From Selenomonas sp. (GTDB taxonomy: Bacteria; Bacillota_C; Negativicutes; Selenomonadales; Selenomonadaceae): a DNA stretch of 51,140 bases. Shown one piece after another: positions 25,137 through 33,912 of this stretch; the first letter of the stretch is position 1, and each line of letters opens with the position of its first letter. The stretch spans positions 1 through 51,140 of the forward strand of contig NZ_JAILPX010000086.1 in NCBI RefSeq assembly GCF_024699275.1, written 5' to 3'. A program made the translations under genes and the position numbers. The notes below the pieces were generated by a model, which saw only the letters and a program-made list of their open reading frames with translations, did not search any database and was not told the DNA's origin.

Positions 25137-26117
25137 TCACCGTGCAAGCATGCCCTCCAGTTCCTCCCGGGTAACGGCATAGGTACCGAGGCGGGCCACA
25201 ACCCGGCTGGCCGCCAGGTTCGCCAGATACGCCCCCAAGGCCGGCGGCAGGCCGCCCGCCATGGCCAATCCAAAGACCGCCGTCACCGCATCGGTGGCGC
25301 CCAATACATCAAAGAGTTCCTGGGCCACCGTGGGGATATGCTCCGTTTCGTTTTCCCGGACCAGCGTCAAGCCTTTCTGGGAACGGGTGGCAATGATGTT
25401 CTTGACATGGAACTTGCGCATGAGGTAATGGCAGGCCTTTTCCACAGCGGCATCTTCATTTTCAATGGGCTGCAGAAGCTGTTTATTGATGCGCTTCAGA
25501 TTGGCCACCACATAATCGGCATTGCGGTAATTCACCCAGGATGCAGCGCTTAGATCCACCACCACCGGCACCCCATGATTATGACATTTTTCAATGATCC
25601 AGCTGCAGGATGCATCGGTGCAGGCCCCATTGGCATGGTCTGAGATGATGACACAATCCAGGCTCTCGCTGAGCTTTTCTCCGATGTATTGTTCAAAGCG
25701 AGCCATATCCTGCAATTCGATGGCCTGCTCCGCCTCAAAATCCAGCCGGAACATCTGCTGATTGTCACTGATGATGCGCACTTTCGTGGTGGTGGGCCGC
25801 TGGGTATAGATAAGACCATGGGCATCAATGCCGTAGTGGTCAAATTTTTCCACCAGACTCTCGCAATGCGAGTCATTCCCCACAAAACCGGCAATGCTGA
25901 CCTTTGCCCCCAGCACAGCCAAACTGTAGGCGATATTGGCACTGCCGCCCAATTTTTCCGATGACGACTGTACCCGGGTAATCGGTACCGGGGCTTCGCC
26001 GGATATGCGGGTAACTTCCCCATAGTAGTATTTATCCAGCATGATATCCCCCACCACCAGCACCTTGCACTGTGCCGGCTTGACCGCTAAAAACTCACGT
26101 AAACGCTGCCCGTCCAT
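25137..26117 (-). CDS. Diverged heptose-7-phosphate kinase homologue (RfaE1/HldE N-domain, PfkB family)
   Basis: A 326-residue PfkB-type sugar kinase. The N-terminal half matches the heptose kinase used for ADP-heptose in lipopolysaccharide: VVGDIMLDKYYYG (21-33), RISGEAPVPI (37-46) and LGGSANIAYSLAVLGA (56-71). Several later signatures depart from it: the anion-hole/catalytic G-A-G-D reads GATD (273-276, with Asp276 kept), SDHANG (159-164) replaces the usual SDYGKG, and VVVDLSAAS (185-193) replaces VDPKG. It may act on another sugar, or have weak activity. A GAGGGT-type site precedes the ATG. Family is firm, exact substrate is not. Confidence 0.7.
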   Translation of the reverse strand: MDGQRLREFLAVKPAQCKVLVVGDIMLDKYYYGEVTRISGEAPVPITRVQSSSEKLGGSANIAYSLAVLGAKVSIAGFVGNDSHCESLVEKFDHYGIDAHGLIYTQRPTTTKVRIISDNQQMFRLDFEAEQAIELQDMARFEQYIGEKLSESLDCVIISDHANGACTDASCSWIIEKCHNHGVPVVVDLSAASWVNYRNADYVVANLKRINKQLLQPIENEDAAVEKACHYLMRKFHVKNIIATRSQKGLTLVRENETEHIPTVAQELFDVLGATDAVTAVFGLAMAGGLPPALGAYLANLAASRVVARLGTYAVTREELEGMLAR

Positions 26118-26277
26118 ACTGACCCTCCTATTCTCTGTGACCTATTCATAATTTCGTGGCCCAAAGATAAAATCCTTCTATACAACTTTACATATACCTT
26201 CTGTCAAAAGGCAGCAATCCATGCTATAATAAAAAACAAGCAGTTGCTATACAAACACAGATAGGAGATGTTGCTTT

Positions 26278-26631
26278 ATGATGGCCTTGAACTTTCAAGC
26301 CGCCAAGCACAAGAAAATGCTGATGGAACGCACGAAAAACTGTACGGTGCGCCTAGGTGATGTAAGCCAGCTCTATCCCGAAGGGTCCATTGTCTGGATT
26401 ACCACCGGCGTAAAGGGTGAGCCAAAACATAAGCTCTATGCCGCTCACCTGGATAAAGTACGGGTAAAGACCATGGGCACCCTTACGTCCAACGATTTAG
26501 GCCATCAGAATCCCGAAATAAACTCCCAAGAGGAACTGGTAGCGGATTTTGAAAAAATCTACAAGCGCAGGATTCTCATGGAAGATACCGTAACCGTGAT
26601 CTATTTTACCGAAGTCCACGAAGACTTATAA
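26278..26631 (+). CDS. Small ASCH/PUA-like protein, function unknown
   Basis: A 117-residue protein with an extended -10 promoter (TGCTATAAT near 26221-26230) and an AGGAGA ribosome site. Pattern R-T-K-x2-T-V-R-L-G-D, then an SIVWITTG strand, KLYAAHLDKVRVK and a C-terminal VTVIYFTEV, fits a small beta-barrel of the ASCH/PUA type that binds RNA in other proteins. That assignment is tentative. It is cytoplasmic and monocistronic and converges with the coiled-coil protein gene. Confidence 0.55.
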   Translation: MMALNFQAAKHKKMLMERTKNCTVRLGDVSQLYPEGSIVWITTGVKGEPKHKLYAAHLDKVRVKTMGTLTSNDLGHQNPEINSQEELVADFEKIYKRRILMEDTVTVIYFTEVHEDL

Positions 26632-26656
26632 CAATAGCCAATCAGCGGCATTATAC

Positions 26657-26698
26657 AAAAAAGGAACCATTACCGACAACGGTAAGGTTCCTTTTTTT
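26657..26698. terminator. Bidirectional terminator
   Basis: AAAAAAGGAACC and GGTTCCTTTTTT form the stem, extended by TTACCG / CGGTAA around ACAA. Serves both the ASCH-like gene (plus) and the coiled-coil gene (minus). Confidence 0.9.
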
Positions 26699-26706
26699 CG
26701 CGTAAA

Positions 26707-26910
26707 TCAACCTTTAATGGAAGCCAAAACTTCAGAAGCCGTCAGATTGTTGGCCGTCATGTATTCCGTCAGTTCTTTGTAATCTTCCTGCGCTTTTTTC
26801 GCTTTAATGTCGTTAAGCTGAGCTTTCAACGCTTTCAGTTCTTCCTGTTTCTTGGTGATTTTTGCTTCGATTGCATTAATCTTTTCTTCATAATTTGCTT
26901 TTCTTGCCAT
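26707..26910 (-). CDS. Small coiled-coil protein (67 aa)
   Basis: A 67-residue, charged protein with a heptad-rich helix at about residues 7-40 (KINAIEAKITKKQEELKALK) and a short C-terminal helix pair (LTEYMTANNLTASEVLASI). It follows AAAGGAG and its own promoter. It resembles the small coiled-coil DUF4315-type proteins in form only; no function can be assigned. It lies 100 nt beyond hisA but is transcribed independently. Confidence 0.65.
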   Translation of the reverse strand: MARKANYEEKINAIEAKITKKQEELKALKAQLNDIKAKKAQEDYKELTEYMTANNLTASEVLASIKG

Positions 26911-26947
26911 ATTTAGTTCTCCTTTATCGTTAAATTATTCTTTTATC

Positions 26948-26976
26948 ATTGTAGTCAATAAAGAAGCATTTGGCAA
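26948..26976 (-). promoter_or_regulatory. Promoter of the small coiled-coil protein gene
   Basis: Minus-strand TTGCCA (26976-26971), 17-nt spacer, TACAAT (26953-26948), 38 nt before the ATG at 26910. Confidence 0.65.
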
Positions 26977-27009
26977 GCATTTTTTCAGCAAAATTCAAAG
27001 AAATATTTC

Positions 27010-27732
27010 TTATTTGGCCAACTGAATGGCGGCGGGTAAATCCAAGGTTCCCATATAAATGGATTTTCCCGCAATCACCCCTTCAATGCCCACGGATTCC
27101 TGTGCTTTTAATGCCCGGATATCCTCCAGGGATTTTACCCCGCCGGAGGCCACAATTTTAATGCCGCTTTCCCGCGCTAAATTAACGGTAGCTTCCACGT
27201 TAACGCCGCCAAGGGTGCCATCCCGGGAAATATCCGTATAGATAATCGTCTTAACGCCAGCATCTTTCATTTTTCGGGCCAATTCGATGACTCCAATGTT
27301 GCCGGATTTTTCCCAGCCTTCCACGGCTACAATTCCATCCTTGGCATCAATGCCCACCACAACGCGTTCACCAAATTCAGCGCAGGCCTGCCGAACCAAA
27401 GCAGGATCTTTAACCGCCACAGAGCCTAAAATGACCCGGGCAATTCCCATGTCCAGCAGTTTTTCAATCTGCTCCAGCCTGCGGATTCCTCCGCCTAATT
27501 CCACAGGAATAGCGACGGTGGCTAAGATTTCCTTTATGGCGGCTAAATTCTGCGAACTGCCGGCTAAAGCACCATCCAAATCCACCAAATGCAGATATTC
27601 TGCCCCCTGGTCCTGCCATTTTTTAGCCATTGTCGCAGGACTATCTGAAAAGACCGTTTCCTGCCGAAAATCGCCTTTTAATAAACGAACACATTTGCCA
27701 CCGCGAATATCAATTGCCGGAAAAATAAGCAT
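27010..27732 (-). CDS. hisA: Phosphoribosylformimino-5-aminoimidazole carboxamide ribotide isomerase
   Basis: A 240-residue TIM barrel. AIDIRGGKCVRL (7-18) holds the N-terminal catalytic aspartate and YTDISRDG near residue 168 the second; GGGIR and ASGGV are phosphate-binding loops. It opens the ribose ring of ProFAR in histidine synthesis. It is the last gene of the his group, 51 nt after hisH. hisF, normally next, is absent; hisF and hisI must be elsewhere if the pathway is complete. Confidence 0.95.
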   Translation of the reverse strand: MLIFPAIDIRGGKCVRLLKGDFRQETVFSDSPATMAKKWQDQGAEYLHLVDLDGALAGSSQNLAAIKEILATVAIPVELGGGIRRLEQIEKLLDMGIARVILGSVAVKDPALVRQACAEFGERVVVGIDAKDGIVAVEGWEKSGNIGVIELARKMKDAGVKTIIYTDISRDGTLGGVNVEATVNLARESGIKIVASGGVKSLEDIRALKAQESVGIEGVIAGKSIYMGTLDLPAAIQLAK

Positions 27733-27783
27733 AGTTAATCCCCTTTATTCACCACTATAAACCAATCCATGTAATTCCGCTTA

Positions 27784-28401
27784 TTACCCTAATTTACAAA
27801 AATTATCGATTATACGCAAACCAACATCCCCGGATTTTTCCGGATGGAATTGCGTTGCCATAATATTCCCCTGCTGGACAGCAGCCGTAACTTCACCACC
27901 GTAATTTGTGACAGCGGTAATCACCGTTTTATCTGCAGGTACTGCATGATAACTGTGCACGAAATAAACGTATTCCTTATTCTGCTCAATTCCGGCAAAT
28001 AAATCCTGCTGCCGCCGCGGTTCTGCAATATGCAGCCTGTTCCAGCCCATCTGGGGAATCTTCAATTCCGGTGCATCCAAACGTTCCACCCGGCCCTTCA
28101 GCAGGCCCAATCCGGCTGCCGCCGGCGACTCGTCACTGCCCTCAAAAAGAATCTGCAAACCCACGCAGATGCCCAGCATGGGCTTGCCGGCCGCCACCTC
28201 CTCTTTCAGCAAGGGAATCAGGCCGCTTGCTGAAAGATTTATCATGCAGTCACCGAAAGCCCCCACACCAGGCAGAACCAATTTTTCCGCCGCTTTTATT
28301 TCCGCCGGATTATTGGTAATCCTTGCCTCTGCTCCTAAAGCCGCAAAAGCCTTTTCCACACTGAATAAATTGCCTACCCCATAATCAATTATTGCAATCA
28401 T
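27784..28401 (-). CDS. hisH: Imidazole glycerol phosphate synthase, glutaminase subunit
   Basis: A 205-residue class I glutamine amidotransferase. Nucleophile Cys79 in GICVGLQ, with His186 and Glu188 in FHPEKSGD; PGVGAFGDCM (44-53) is the oxyanion-strand region. It supplies ammonia to HisF, whose gene is not beside it. It starts 12 nt after hisB. Confidence 0.95.
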   Translation of the reverse strand: MIAIIDYGVGNLFSVEKAFAALGAEARITNNPAEIKAAEKLVLPGVGAFGDCMINLSASGLIPLLKEEVAAGKPMLGICVGLQILFEGSDESPAAAGLGLLKGRVERLDAPELKIPQMGWNRLHIAEPRRQQDLFAGIEQNKEYVYFVHSYHAVPADKTVITAVTNYGGEVTAAVQQGNIMATQFHPEKSGDVGLRIIDNFCKLG

Positions 28402-28413
28402 CAGCCGCCCTCC

Positions 28414-29001
28414 TTAGAGCATACCTTTGGTCGATGGAACACCTTTAACCTTCGGGTCCTGGCTTACCGCAATCCGCAGTGCATGACCCAAAGCCTTGAA
28501 AACGGCTTCAATCTTATGATGCGTATTGGAACCATACAGGACTTTTACATGAAGCGTAATCCCCGCATGCACGGCAAAAGCCCGCAGGAATTCCTCCACC
28601 AATTCCGTGTCAAAACCGCCCACCAGCGGTGCCATTTCACCACCATCATAAACGAGAAAAGGCCGCCCGCTGATATCCAGGGAAACAAAGGCCAGGGATT
28701 CATCCATGGGCAGATAAAAGGTGCCGTAACGACAAATACCCTTTTTATCCCCAATGGCTTCCTTAAAGGCATCCCCCAAGGCAATGCCGATGTCCTCCAC
28801 GCTATGATGACCATCCACTTCCAAATCGCCATCGCAGCGCACATCCAAATCCATAAGCCCATGCGCCGTCATTAAATTCAGCATATGGTCAAAAAAGCCG
28901 ATTCCCGAATCAATCCGGCTTTTCCCGGTACCGTCCAAATTCAAATGCAAGGCGATACGGGTTTCCGCCGTTTCTCTTTTTATATCCGCTTCTCTGCTCA
29001 T
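28414..29001 (-). CDS. hisB: Imidazoleglycerol-phosphate dehydratase
   Basis: A 195-residue protein of the monofunctional bacterial type, without the phosphatase domain of enteric HisB. Metal-binding motifs GFFDHMLN (35-42), DGHHSVEDIG (67-76), HAGITLHV and NTHHKIEA are all present. Its ATG overlaps the hisC stop as ATGA, indicating coupled translation. It dehydrates imidazole glycerol phosphate. Confidence 0.97.
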   Translation of the reverse strand: MSREADIKRETAETRIALHLNLDGTGKSRIDSGIGFFDHMLNLMTAHGLMDLDVRCDGDLEVDGHHSVEDIGIALGDAFKEAIGDKKGICRYGTFYLPMDESLAFVSLDISGRPFLVYDGGEMAPLVGGFDTELVEEFLRAFAVHAGITLHVKVLYGSNTHHKIEAVFKALGHALRIAVSQDPKVKGVPSTKGML

Positions 29002-30068
29002 GCCCGTCCCTCCACAAAGGCTTTTATTTCGTTATACCAGTGGTCATTTTCTTCCCGCAGGCCCATGGAAATCCGCAGGCAATTTTCCAGGCCAACAGCC
29101 TTGCCAAAGCTGCGGACACCAATGCCCTTTTCCAGCAAATCCTGATTTAATTCCTCTGCCTGCGCATATTTAACCAGGATAAAATTCGTTTCCGAAGGAT
29201 AAACCGTTATGCCGGGAAGTTTATCCAGCAAAGTGGTCATGCGTTTCCGCTCCGCAATCATCATCTGAATACGGGGAATATATTCATGGCGCATCTGGTA
29301 GACAATATCCGCCGTAACCAGTGACAGCACATTCATATGATAGGGCATAAAGGCCTTGCCAATCATGGCGACAATCTCTTTTGCCGCCAGCATATACCCC
29401 ACCCGGGCAGAAGCCAGACCATAAGCTTTTGAGAAGGTCCGCGCAATGATTAAATGGGGATATTTTGCCAAAAGGCCCACCGCCGTCTGGCCATAAAATT
29501 CCATATAGGCCTCGTCAATCAGCAGGGCACAATTGCCATGGATATTGGCCGCAATGTATTCGATATCCGCCAAGGAAAAGGCCGTTCCTGTGGGATTATT
29601 GGGGTTGCAGATAACGGCCAGACCAGCCTTTTCCCCATTGACCGTCTGGACGAATTTCTCCTTGTCCAGCGTATAATCCGCGTTGAGTTCCACGGCAATT
29701 CCCTGGACCTGGGCAGCCTTTGCATAGATGCCATACATGGAAAATGAGGGCACCGGATAAACGATTTTTTTTGCCCTGGTGCCGCCAAAGCAGAAAAACA
29801 GTTTTTCGATGATTTCGCTGGAGCCATTTCCCAGCAGAACATTTTCCTTTTGCAGGCGGTGATTGTCTGCAATCTGCTCACAAAGCGCATCATATTCTTC
29901 ATTGGGATAGCGGTTAAAGGCCACCCGGGATAATCGGCCCATAACCCGGTCCTCCACCATGGGGGGAAGGTTCATGTTGCACTCATTGGCATTGACTTTT
30001 ATCTGCCAATCCCGTTCCACCACATCATAGGACGGCATATCTTTAAGACCTGTACGGTATTTTAACAT
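28998..30068 (-). CDS. hisC: Histidinol-phosphate aminotransferase
   Basis: A 356-residue fold-type I PLP enzyme. The ATG at 30068 follows AGGAGG with 8-nt spacing; the upstream extension of eight codons runs through the ribosome site. Motifs: GNGSSEII, CNPNNPTGTAF (PLP contact), DEAYMEF, and TFSKAYGLASARVGY with the Schiff-base lysine. It converts imidazole acetol phosphate to histidinol phosphate. hisD ends 60 nt upstream. Confidence 0.95.
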   Translation of the reverse strand: MLKYRTGLKDMPSYDVVERDWQIKVNANECNMNLPPMVEDRVMGRLSRVAFNRYPNEEYDALCEQIADNHRLQKENVLLGNGSSEIIEKLFFCFGGTRAKKIVYPVPSFSMYGIYAKAAQVQGIAVELNADYTLDKEKFVQTVNGEKAGLAVICNPNNPTGTAFSLADIEYIAANIHGNCALLIDEAYMEFYGQTAVGLLAKYPHLIIARTFSKAYGLASARVGYMLAAKEIVAMIGKAFMPYHMNVLSLVTADIVYQMRHEYIPRIQMMIAERKRMTTLLDKLPGITVYPSETNFILVKYAQAEELNQDLLEKGIGVRSFGKAVGLENCLRISMGLREENDHWYNEIKAFVEGRA

Positions 30069-30128
30069 CAATCGTTCCTCCTTGGGAATCACCTGTACCG
30101 AAAGAAAATGCGTATACGGCGCTTCCCT

Positions 30129-31469
30129 TTATTTCTGCTTTCTTAGCTTGATGGCATTGGCATGGGCCTGCAGCCCCTCCGTTTCCGCCAGCCGGATAAT
30201 GTCTTCACTGACCGCAGCCAGCGCCGGCTGCGTATAGGATATCAGGCTGGTGCGCTTCATAAAGGTTTCCACATTCAGCACACTGTAATAACGGGCAGTT
30301 CCTCCCGTAGGCAGCACATGGTTGGGCCCGGCAAAATAATCCCCCAAAGGCTCCGGGGAATAGGCCCCCAGGAACACCGCCCCTGCATGACGCACATAGG
30401 GCAGCAGCTGGAAGGGTTCCCGGGTCAACAGTTCCAGATGTTCCGGCGCCGAAGTATTGGCAAATTGCAGAGCCTGCATCATATCCTCCGCAATGACGAT
30501 CAGACCATTGCGGTCCAAAGAAGCCCGGGCAATCTCCTGCCGGGGCAGCTTCTGCAGCTGGTTTTCCGCTTCGATGGCCACCTGCCGGGCCAGCTTTTCG
30601 CTATCGGTAATCACGATACTGGAAGCCAGCGGGTCATGCTCTGCCTGACTCAGCATATCCGCCGCCGTGTACACGGGGTCCGCACTGTCATCCGCCACAA
30701 TGAGAATTTCGCTGGGGCCGGCCAGCATATCGATATCCACATGACCGTAAACCTCTTTTTTCGCCAGGGTCACGAAGATGTTGCCGGGGCCGGTAATCTT
30801 ATCCACCCGGGGAATGGTTTCCGTACCAAAGGCCAGGGCCGCAATGGCCTGGGCCCCGCCAATCTTATAGATTTTCTGCACACCGGCAAGTTTAGCAGCA
30901 ATCAGCACATAGGGATTGATGGCGCCATTCTTGGGCGGCACCATCATGACGATTTCGCCTACTCCTGCCACCACTGCCGGCATGGCATTCATAATGACCG
31001 AGGAGGGATAGGCTGCTGTACCGCCGGGAACATAGATGCCAACCCGGTCCAGGGGAATCAGGGACTGGCCCAAAAGCGAACCATGCTCCCGATAGGTCAT
31101 CCAGGAATTGGGCTTTTGTTCCTCATGGTAGCGGCGGACATTTTCTGCCGCTTTCCGCAGGGATTCCACCACCTGGGGATCTGCCTGTTTTTCCGCGGCG
31201 GCAAATTCCTCCTCTGTGACCAGCAAGTCCTTGATGTCGCAGTCCACCTGATCGATAAGTTTCGTATAGCGCAGGACGGCCTTATCCCCTTCTAAGCGCA
31301 CATCCCGGACAATCTGAGCCACCAGCTCCGCCGCAGTCATATCCCTGCCGAAGGTCTTTTCATTGACCGCCCGAATTTTCGGACTCAATTTCACTTCATC
31401 AAAGGCAGGCTTCTGCAACAGTTTATTGATGGCTGCCTCCCCCAGTTCACTTGCTTTGACTATCTTCAT
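30129..31469 (-). CDS. hisD: Histidinol dehydrogenase
   Basis: A 446-residue protein. GIYVPGGTAAYPSSVIM and the GPSEILI region fit the NAD site, and QAEHDPLASSI with SAPEHLEL carries the zinc and catalytic residues. It oxidises histidinol twice to histidine. The start overlaps the end of hisG by 4 nt (ATGA). At 446 residues it is slightly longer than the typical 425-435. Confidence 0.97.
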   Translation of the reverse strand: MKIVKASELGEAAINKLLQKPAFDEVKLSPKIRAVNEKTFGRDMTAAELVAQIVRDVRLEGDKAVLRYTKLIDQVDCDIKDLLVTEEEFAAAEKQADPQVVESLRKAAENVRRYHEEQKPNSWMTYREHGSLLGQSLIPLDRVGIYVPGGTAAYPSSVIMNAMPAVVAGVGEIVMMVPPKNGAINPYVLIAAKLAGVQKIYKIGGAQAIAALAFGTETIPRVDKITGPGNIFVTLAKKEVYGHVDIDMLAGPSEILIVADDSADPVYTAADMLSQAEHDPLASSIVITDSEKLARQVAIEAENQLQKLPRQEIARASLDRNGLIVIAEDMMQALQFANTSAPEHLELLTREPFQLLPYVRHAGAVFLGAYSPEPLGDYFAGPNHVLPTGGTARYYSVLNVETFMKRTSLISYTQPALAAVSEDIIRLAETEGLQAHANAIKLRKQK

Positions 31470-32128
31470 TTCGCCGCCTCCGCTTCTAAAACCTGCCGCA
31501 AATCTTCCACCAGACGATGAATCCGGTCGAATTTCAACTTAAAGCTTACCCGGTTGGCAATAAGCCGGGCTGTTGCCTCCTGAATGGAGACGATTTCTTC
31601 CAGGTCATTTTCCCGCAGGGTTGTACCGGTTTCCACAATATCCACGATGCTCTCCGAAAGGCCTACGATGGGCCCCAATTCGATGGAACCGTTGAGCTTG
31701 ATGTATTCCATCTGCATGCCCTGCTGCCGGAAGAATTTCTCGGCAATATGCGGAAATTTCGTGGCCACCCGGGTATGGTTATAATCCATGAGCTTCGCCC
31801 GTTTCTCCGCCTTGGGCACCGCCATCATCAAATGGCATTTGCCAAAGCCCATATCCAAAAGTTCATAGACGTCCTTTTCCGTTTCCAGCAGCACATCCTT
31901 GCCGATGACGCCGATATCTGCCGCCCCATACTCCACATAGGTAGGCACATCGGCGGTCTTGGACACGATAAAGCGAATCTTCTTTTCCTCATTGCTGATA
32001 ATCAGCTTGCGGGACTTATCCGACAAGCCTTCCGCTGTATAGCCGATTTTTTCCAGCAGATTGGCCGACAGGCCAAAGAGCTTTCCCTTGGGTAAAGCGA
32101 TGGTAAGGTATTCCATTTCAGACTTCAT
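31466..32128 (-). CDS. hisG: ATP phosphoribosyltransferase, short form catalytic subunit
   Basis: A 220-residue HisG starting at ATG 32128, 7 nt after GGAGG. It has the LTIALPKGKLF opening and the IVDIVETGTTLREN PRPP loop. The short form lacks the regulatory domain and requires HisZ, which is encoded in the same group. It performs the first, committed step of histidine synthesis, joining PRPP to ATP. Confidence 0.95.
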   Translation of the reverse strand: MKSEMEYLTIALPKGKLFGLSANLLEKIGYTAEGLSDKSRKLIISNEEKKIRFIVSKTADVPTYVEYGAADIGVIGKDVLLETEKDVYELLDMGFGKCHLMMAVPKAEKRAKLMDYNHTRVATKFPHIAEKFFRQQGMQMEYIKLNGSIELGPIVGLSESIVDIVETGTTLRENDLEEIVSIQEATARLIANRVSFKLKFDRIHRLVEDLRQVLEAEAAK

Positions 32129-32190
32129 GCACAAGCCTCCAATTCTATCCCTCTATGAACTAAATCCGCAGACCAGCTCATGAACAATGG

Positions 32191-32703
32191 TCAATTCAAT
32201 TCGTCCGCCGCCCGCAAAAGCGCCAGTTCCGGCGGTTCCTTTTCCTCTGCAGGGGTATGGTGTCTGCGGACAAGGGCCGCTTCCGAAGCCAAGCCGATTT
32301 TTTCCAGCTTCAGGGCCCCGATTTCCGGGTGATGGTAGTAGACATACAGAATATGCCCCAGCCAGCCCTCGGGCAGGCTGCCCAAATGCCGGGACCACTC
32401 CGGCAGGAAGTGCTTAAGCAACACAGCCAGCACCTTTCCCCAGATATCCATATCCCCCTGCACGCGCCCCACATCGTGGAGCAAAGCTGCGCGAAGCAGT
32501 AAGCTTCGGTCACCGGCAGGATGTTGCGCCCAAAGCGCCAGCGCCGTTTTCGCCACATGCAAAGCATGATACTGATCTGCTGGATGCATGGCATAAAACA
32601 GCACCTGCGCTTCTGTGGACAGGTTTTCCGCCACCCATTGCCGGTCTGCAGGGGTTATCCGGGCCGTAATAGCCCGATAAAACTGCTTCACCCGCTGCAT
32701 CAT
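32191..32703 (-). CDS. HD-domain phosphohydrolase inside the his operon
   Basis: A 170-residue protein. His-x-x-x-His near residues 46-50 (QYHALHVAKTA), ALLHDVGRVQGDM around 73-85 and YYHHPEIG around 117-124 give an HD metal-dependent phosphohydrolase. The start codon overlaps the hisZ stop (ATGATG over TGA), so it is translated with hisZ; hisG follows after 62 nt. It is not a standard histidine enzyme. Possible substrates include a nucleotide or phosphorylated intermediate, but nothing in the sequence decides. Confidence 0.8.
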   Translation of the reverse strand: MMQRVKQFYRAITARITPADRQWVAENLSTEAQVLFYAMHPADQYHALHVAKTALALWAQHPAGDRSLLLRAALLHDVGRVQGDMDIWGKVLAVLLKHFLPEWSRHLGSLPEGWLGHILYVYYHHPEIGALKLEKIGLASEAALVRRHHTPAEEKEPPELALLRAADELN

Positions 32704-33884
32704 GCGATGTACACCAGAGCCCCATAATTTTTCTGCTGCTGGCTTTCCCGGGCTGCCGCCTCCGTCTGACTGCTGACTGCCAGCTCCACGGATTTTCCCT
32801 GGCCCCGCAGGGATGTTGCCCGTTCGATGGCAGCTTCTTCCTGCCCAGGAGCATAACCCACATATACATCCCGGGGCAGGCTGTGCATGGGCAGTTTCTG
32901 CCGTTCAAGGGCCAGAAGGATGCGCTCGATGCCCAGCGCAAAACCGGTCGCCGGACAGGCGGTGCCAAAATCCGCCAGCAAGTGGTCATAGCGGCCGCCG
33001 CCGCAGAGAGGATAGCCAAGCCCCGGGGCATACACCTCAAAGACCATGCCCGTATAATAGCTGAAATCCCGGATAATCCCCAAGTCAAAGCGCACGTATT
33101 TTTCCACCCGATAGGCTTTAAGCAACCGATAGATGGCCGACAGATTATCCAGTGCCCGGCGGCTCTGTTCATTCAGCGCCAAATCATAGGCCTGCTGCAA
33201 AAGTTCCGCTCCGCCGTTCAGCAGGGGCAGCTTCTTCAATACCTGTTTGGCGTTTTCCGGTAAGTCCAGCCCGTCCACCAGCTGATTGAGTTCCACCAGG
33301 TTGCGCCGCTCCATGGCACTGCGCAAATCATGCTGCACCTCAGCAGGCAAGCGGTACTGGTCCAGAATGCCATGGAGAAATTCCACCTGACCAAGGCAGA
33401 TGGTAAATTCCGTGAGCCCAGACCGCAGAAGACCGGTGGCAGCCAATGCCACCACTTCCGCATCCGTGGCAGGACTGCCCGGTCCCATAAGCTCTACGCC
33501 AGCCTGATAGAATTCACACTGCCGGCCAGTCTGGGCCTGTTCATAGCGGAACACACTGCTGATATAGGAAAGCTTCAAAGGCAGGGGGCTGTCCTGCAGG
33601 CGGGTACTGACCAGCCGGGCGATGGGCGTTGTCATATCATGGCGCAGGGCCAAAGTCTGGTCTTCCCGGTCAAAGAACTTAAACAAATGACTGCCAACGC
33701 TATGGTTGCTGCCTAATTGCAGCGTATCGAGATACTCAATGGTGGGCGTAACCACTTCTTCGTAACCCCAGGAGGCAAAGAGCTTTGCCAGCCTGTCCTC
33801 CACCACCCGCTTGCCCGCTGCTTCTGCCGGCAGGAAATCCCGGGTGCCATAGGGAATCTTCAGCAAACTTCTATCCTTTTCCAT
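32700..33884 (-). CDS. hisZ: ATP phosphoribosyltransferase regulatory subunit HisZ
   Basis: A 394-residue histidyl-tRNA-synthetase-like protein starting at ATG 33884, 8 nt after GGGAG. It carries the class II core (PYGTRDFLP, ALRHDMTTPIAR, EFYQAGVELMG, SYYTGMVFEVY) but is shorter than HisRS, without a clear anticodon-binding domain, and lies in a his operon with short HisG. It binds HisG and confers histidine feedback inhibition. True HisRS is the alternative but fits context less well. Confidence 0.92.
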   Translation of the reverse strand: MEKDRSLLKIPYGTRDFLPAEAAGKRVVEDRLAKLFASWGYEEVVTPTIEYLDTLQLGSNHSVGSHLFKFFDREDQTLALRHDMTTPIARLVSTRLQDSPLPLKLSYISSVFRYEQAQTGRQCEFYQAGVELMGPGSPATDAEVVALAATGLLRSGLTEFTICLGQVEFLHGILDQYRLPAEVQHDLRSAMERRNLVELNQLVDGLDLPENAKQVLKKLPLLNGGAELLQQAYDLALNEQSRRALDNLSAIYRLLKAYRVEKYVRFDLGIIRDFSYYTGMVFEVYAPGLGYPLCGGGRYDHLLADFGTACPATGFALGIERILLALERQKLPMHSLPRDVYVGYAPGQEEAAIERATSLRGQGKSVELAVSSQTEAAARESQQQKNYGALVYIA

Positions 33885-33912
33885 GAACACAACTCCCCTC
33901 GTCCTTCTTCTC

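Noticed and set aside
23520..25553. 677-codon plus-strand open frame opposite the M16C protease
   Set aside because: Shadow frame over a clear protease and the start of the heptose-kinase homologue; no start signals.
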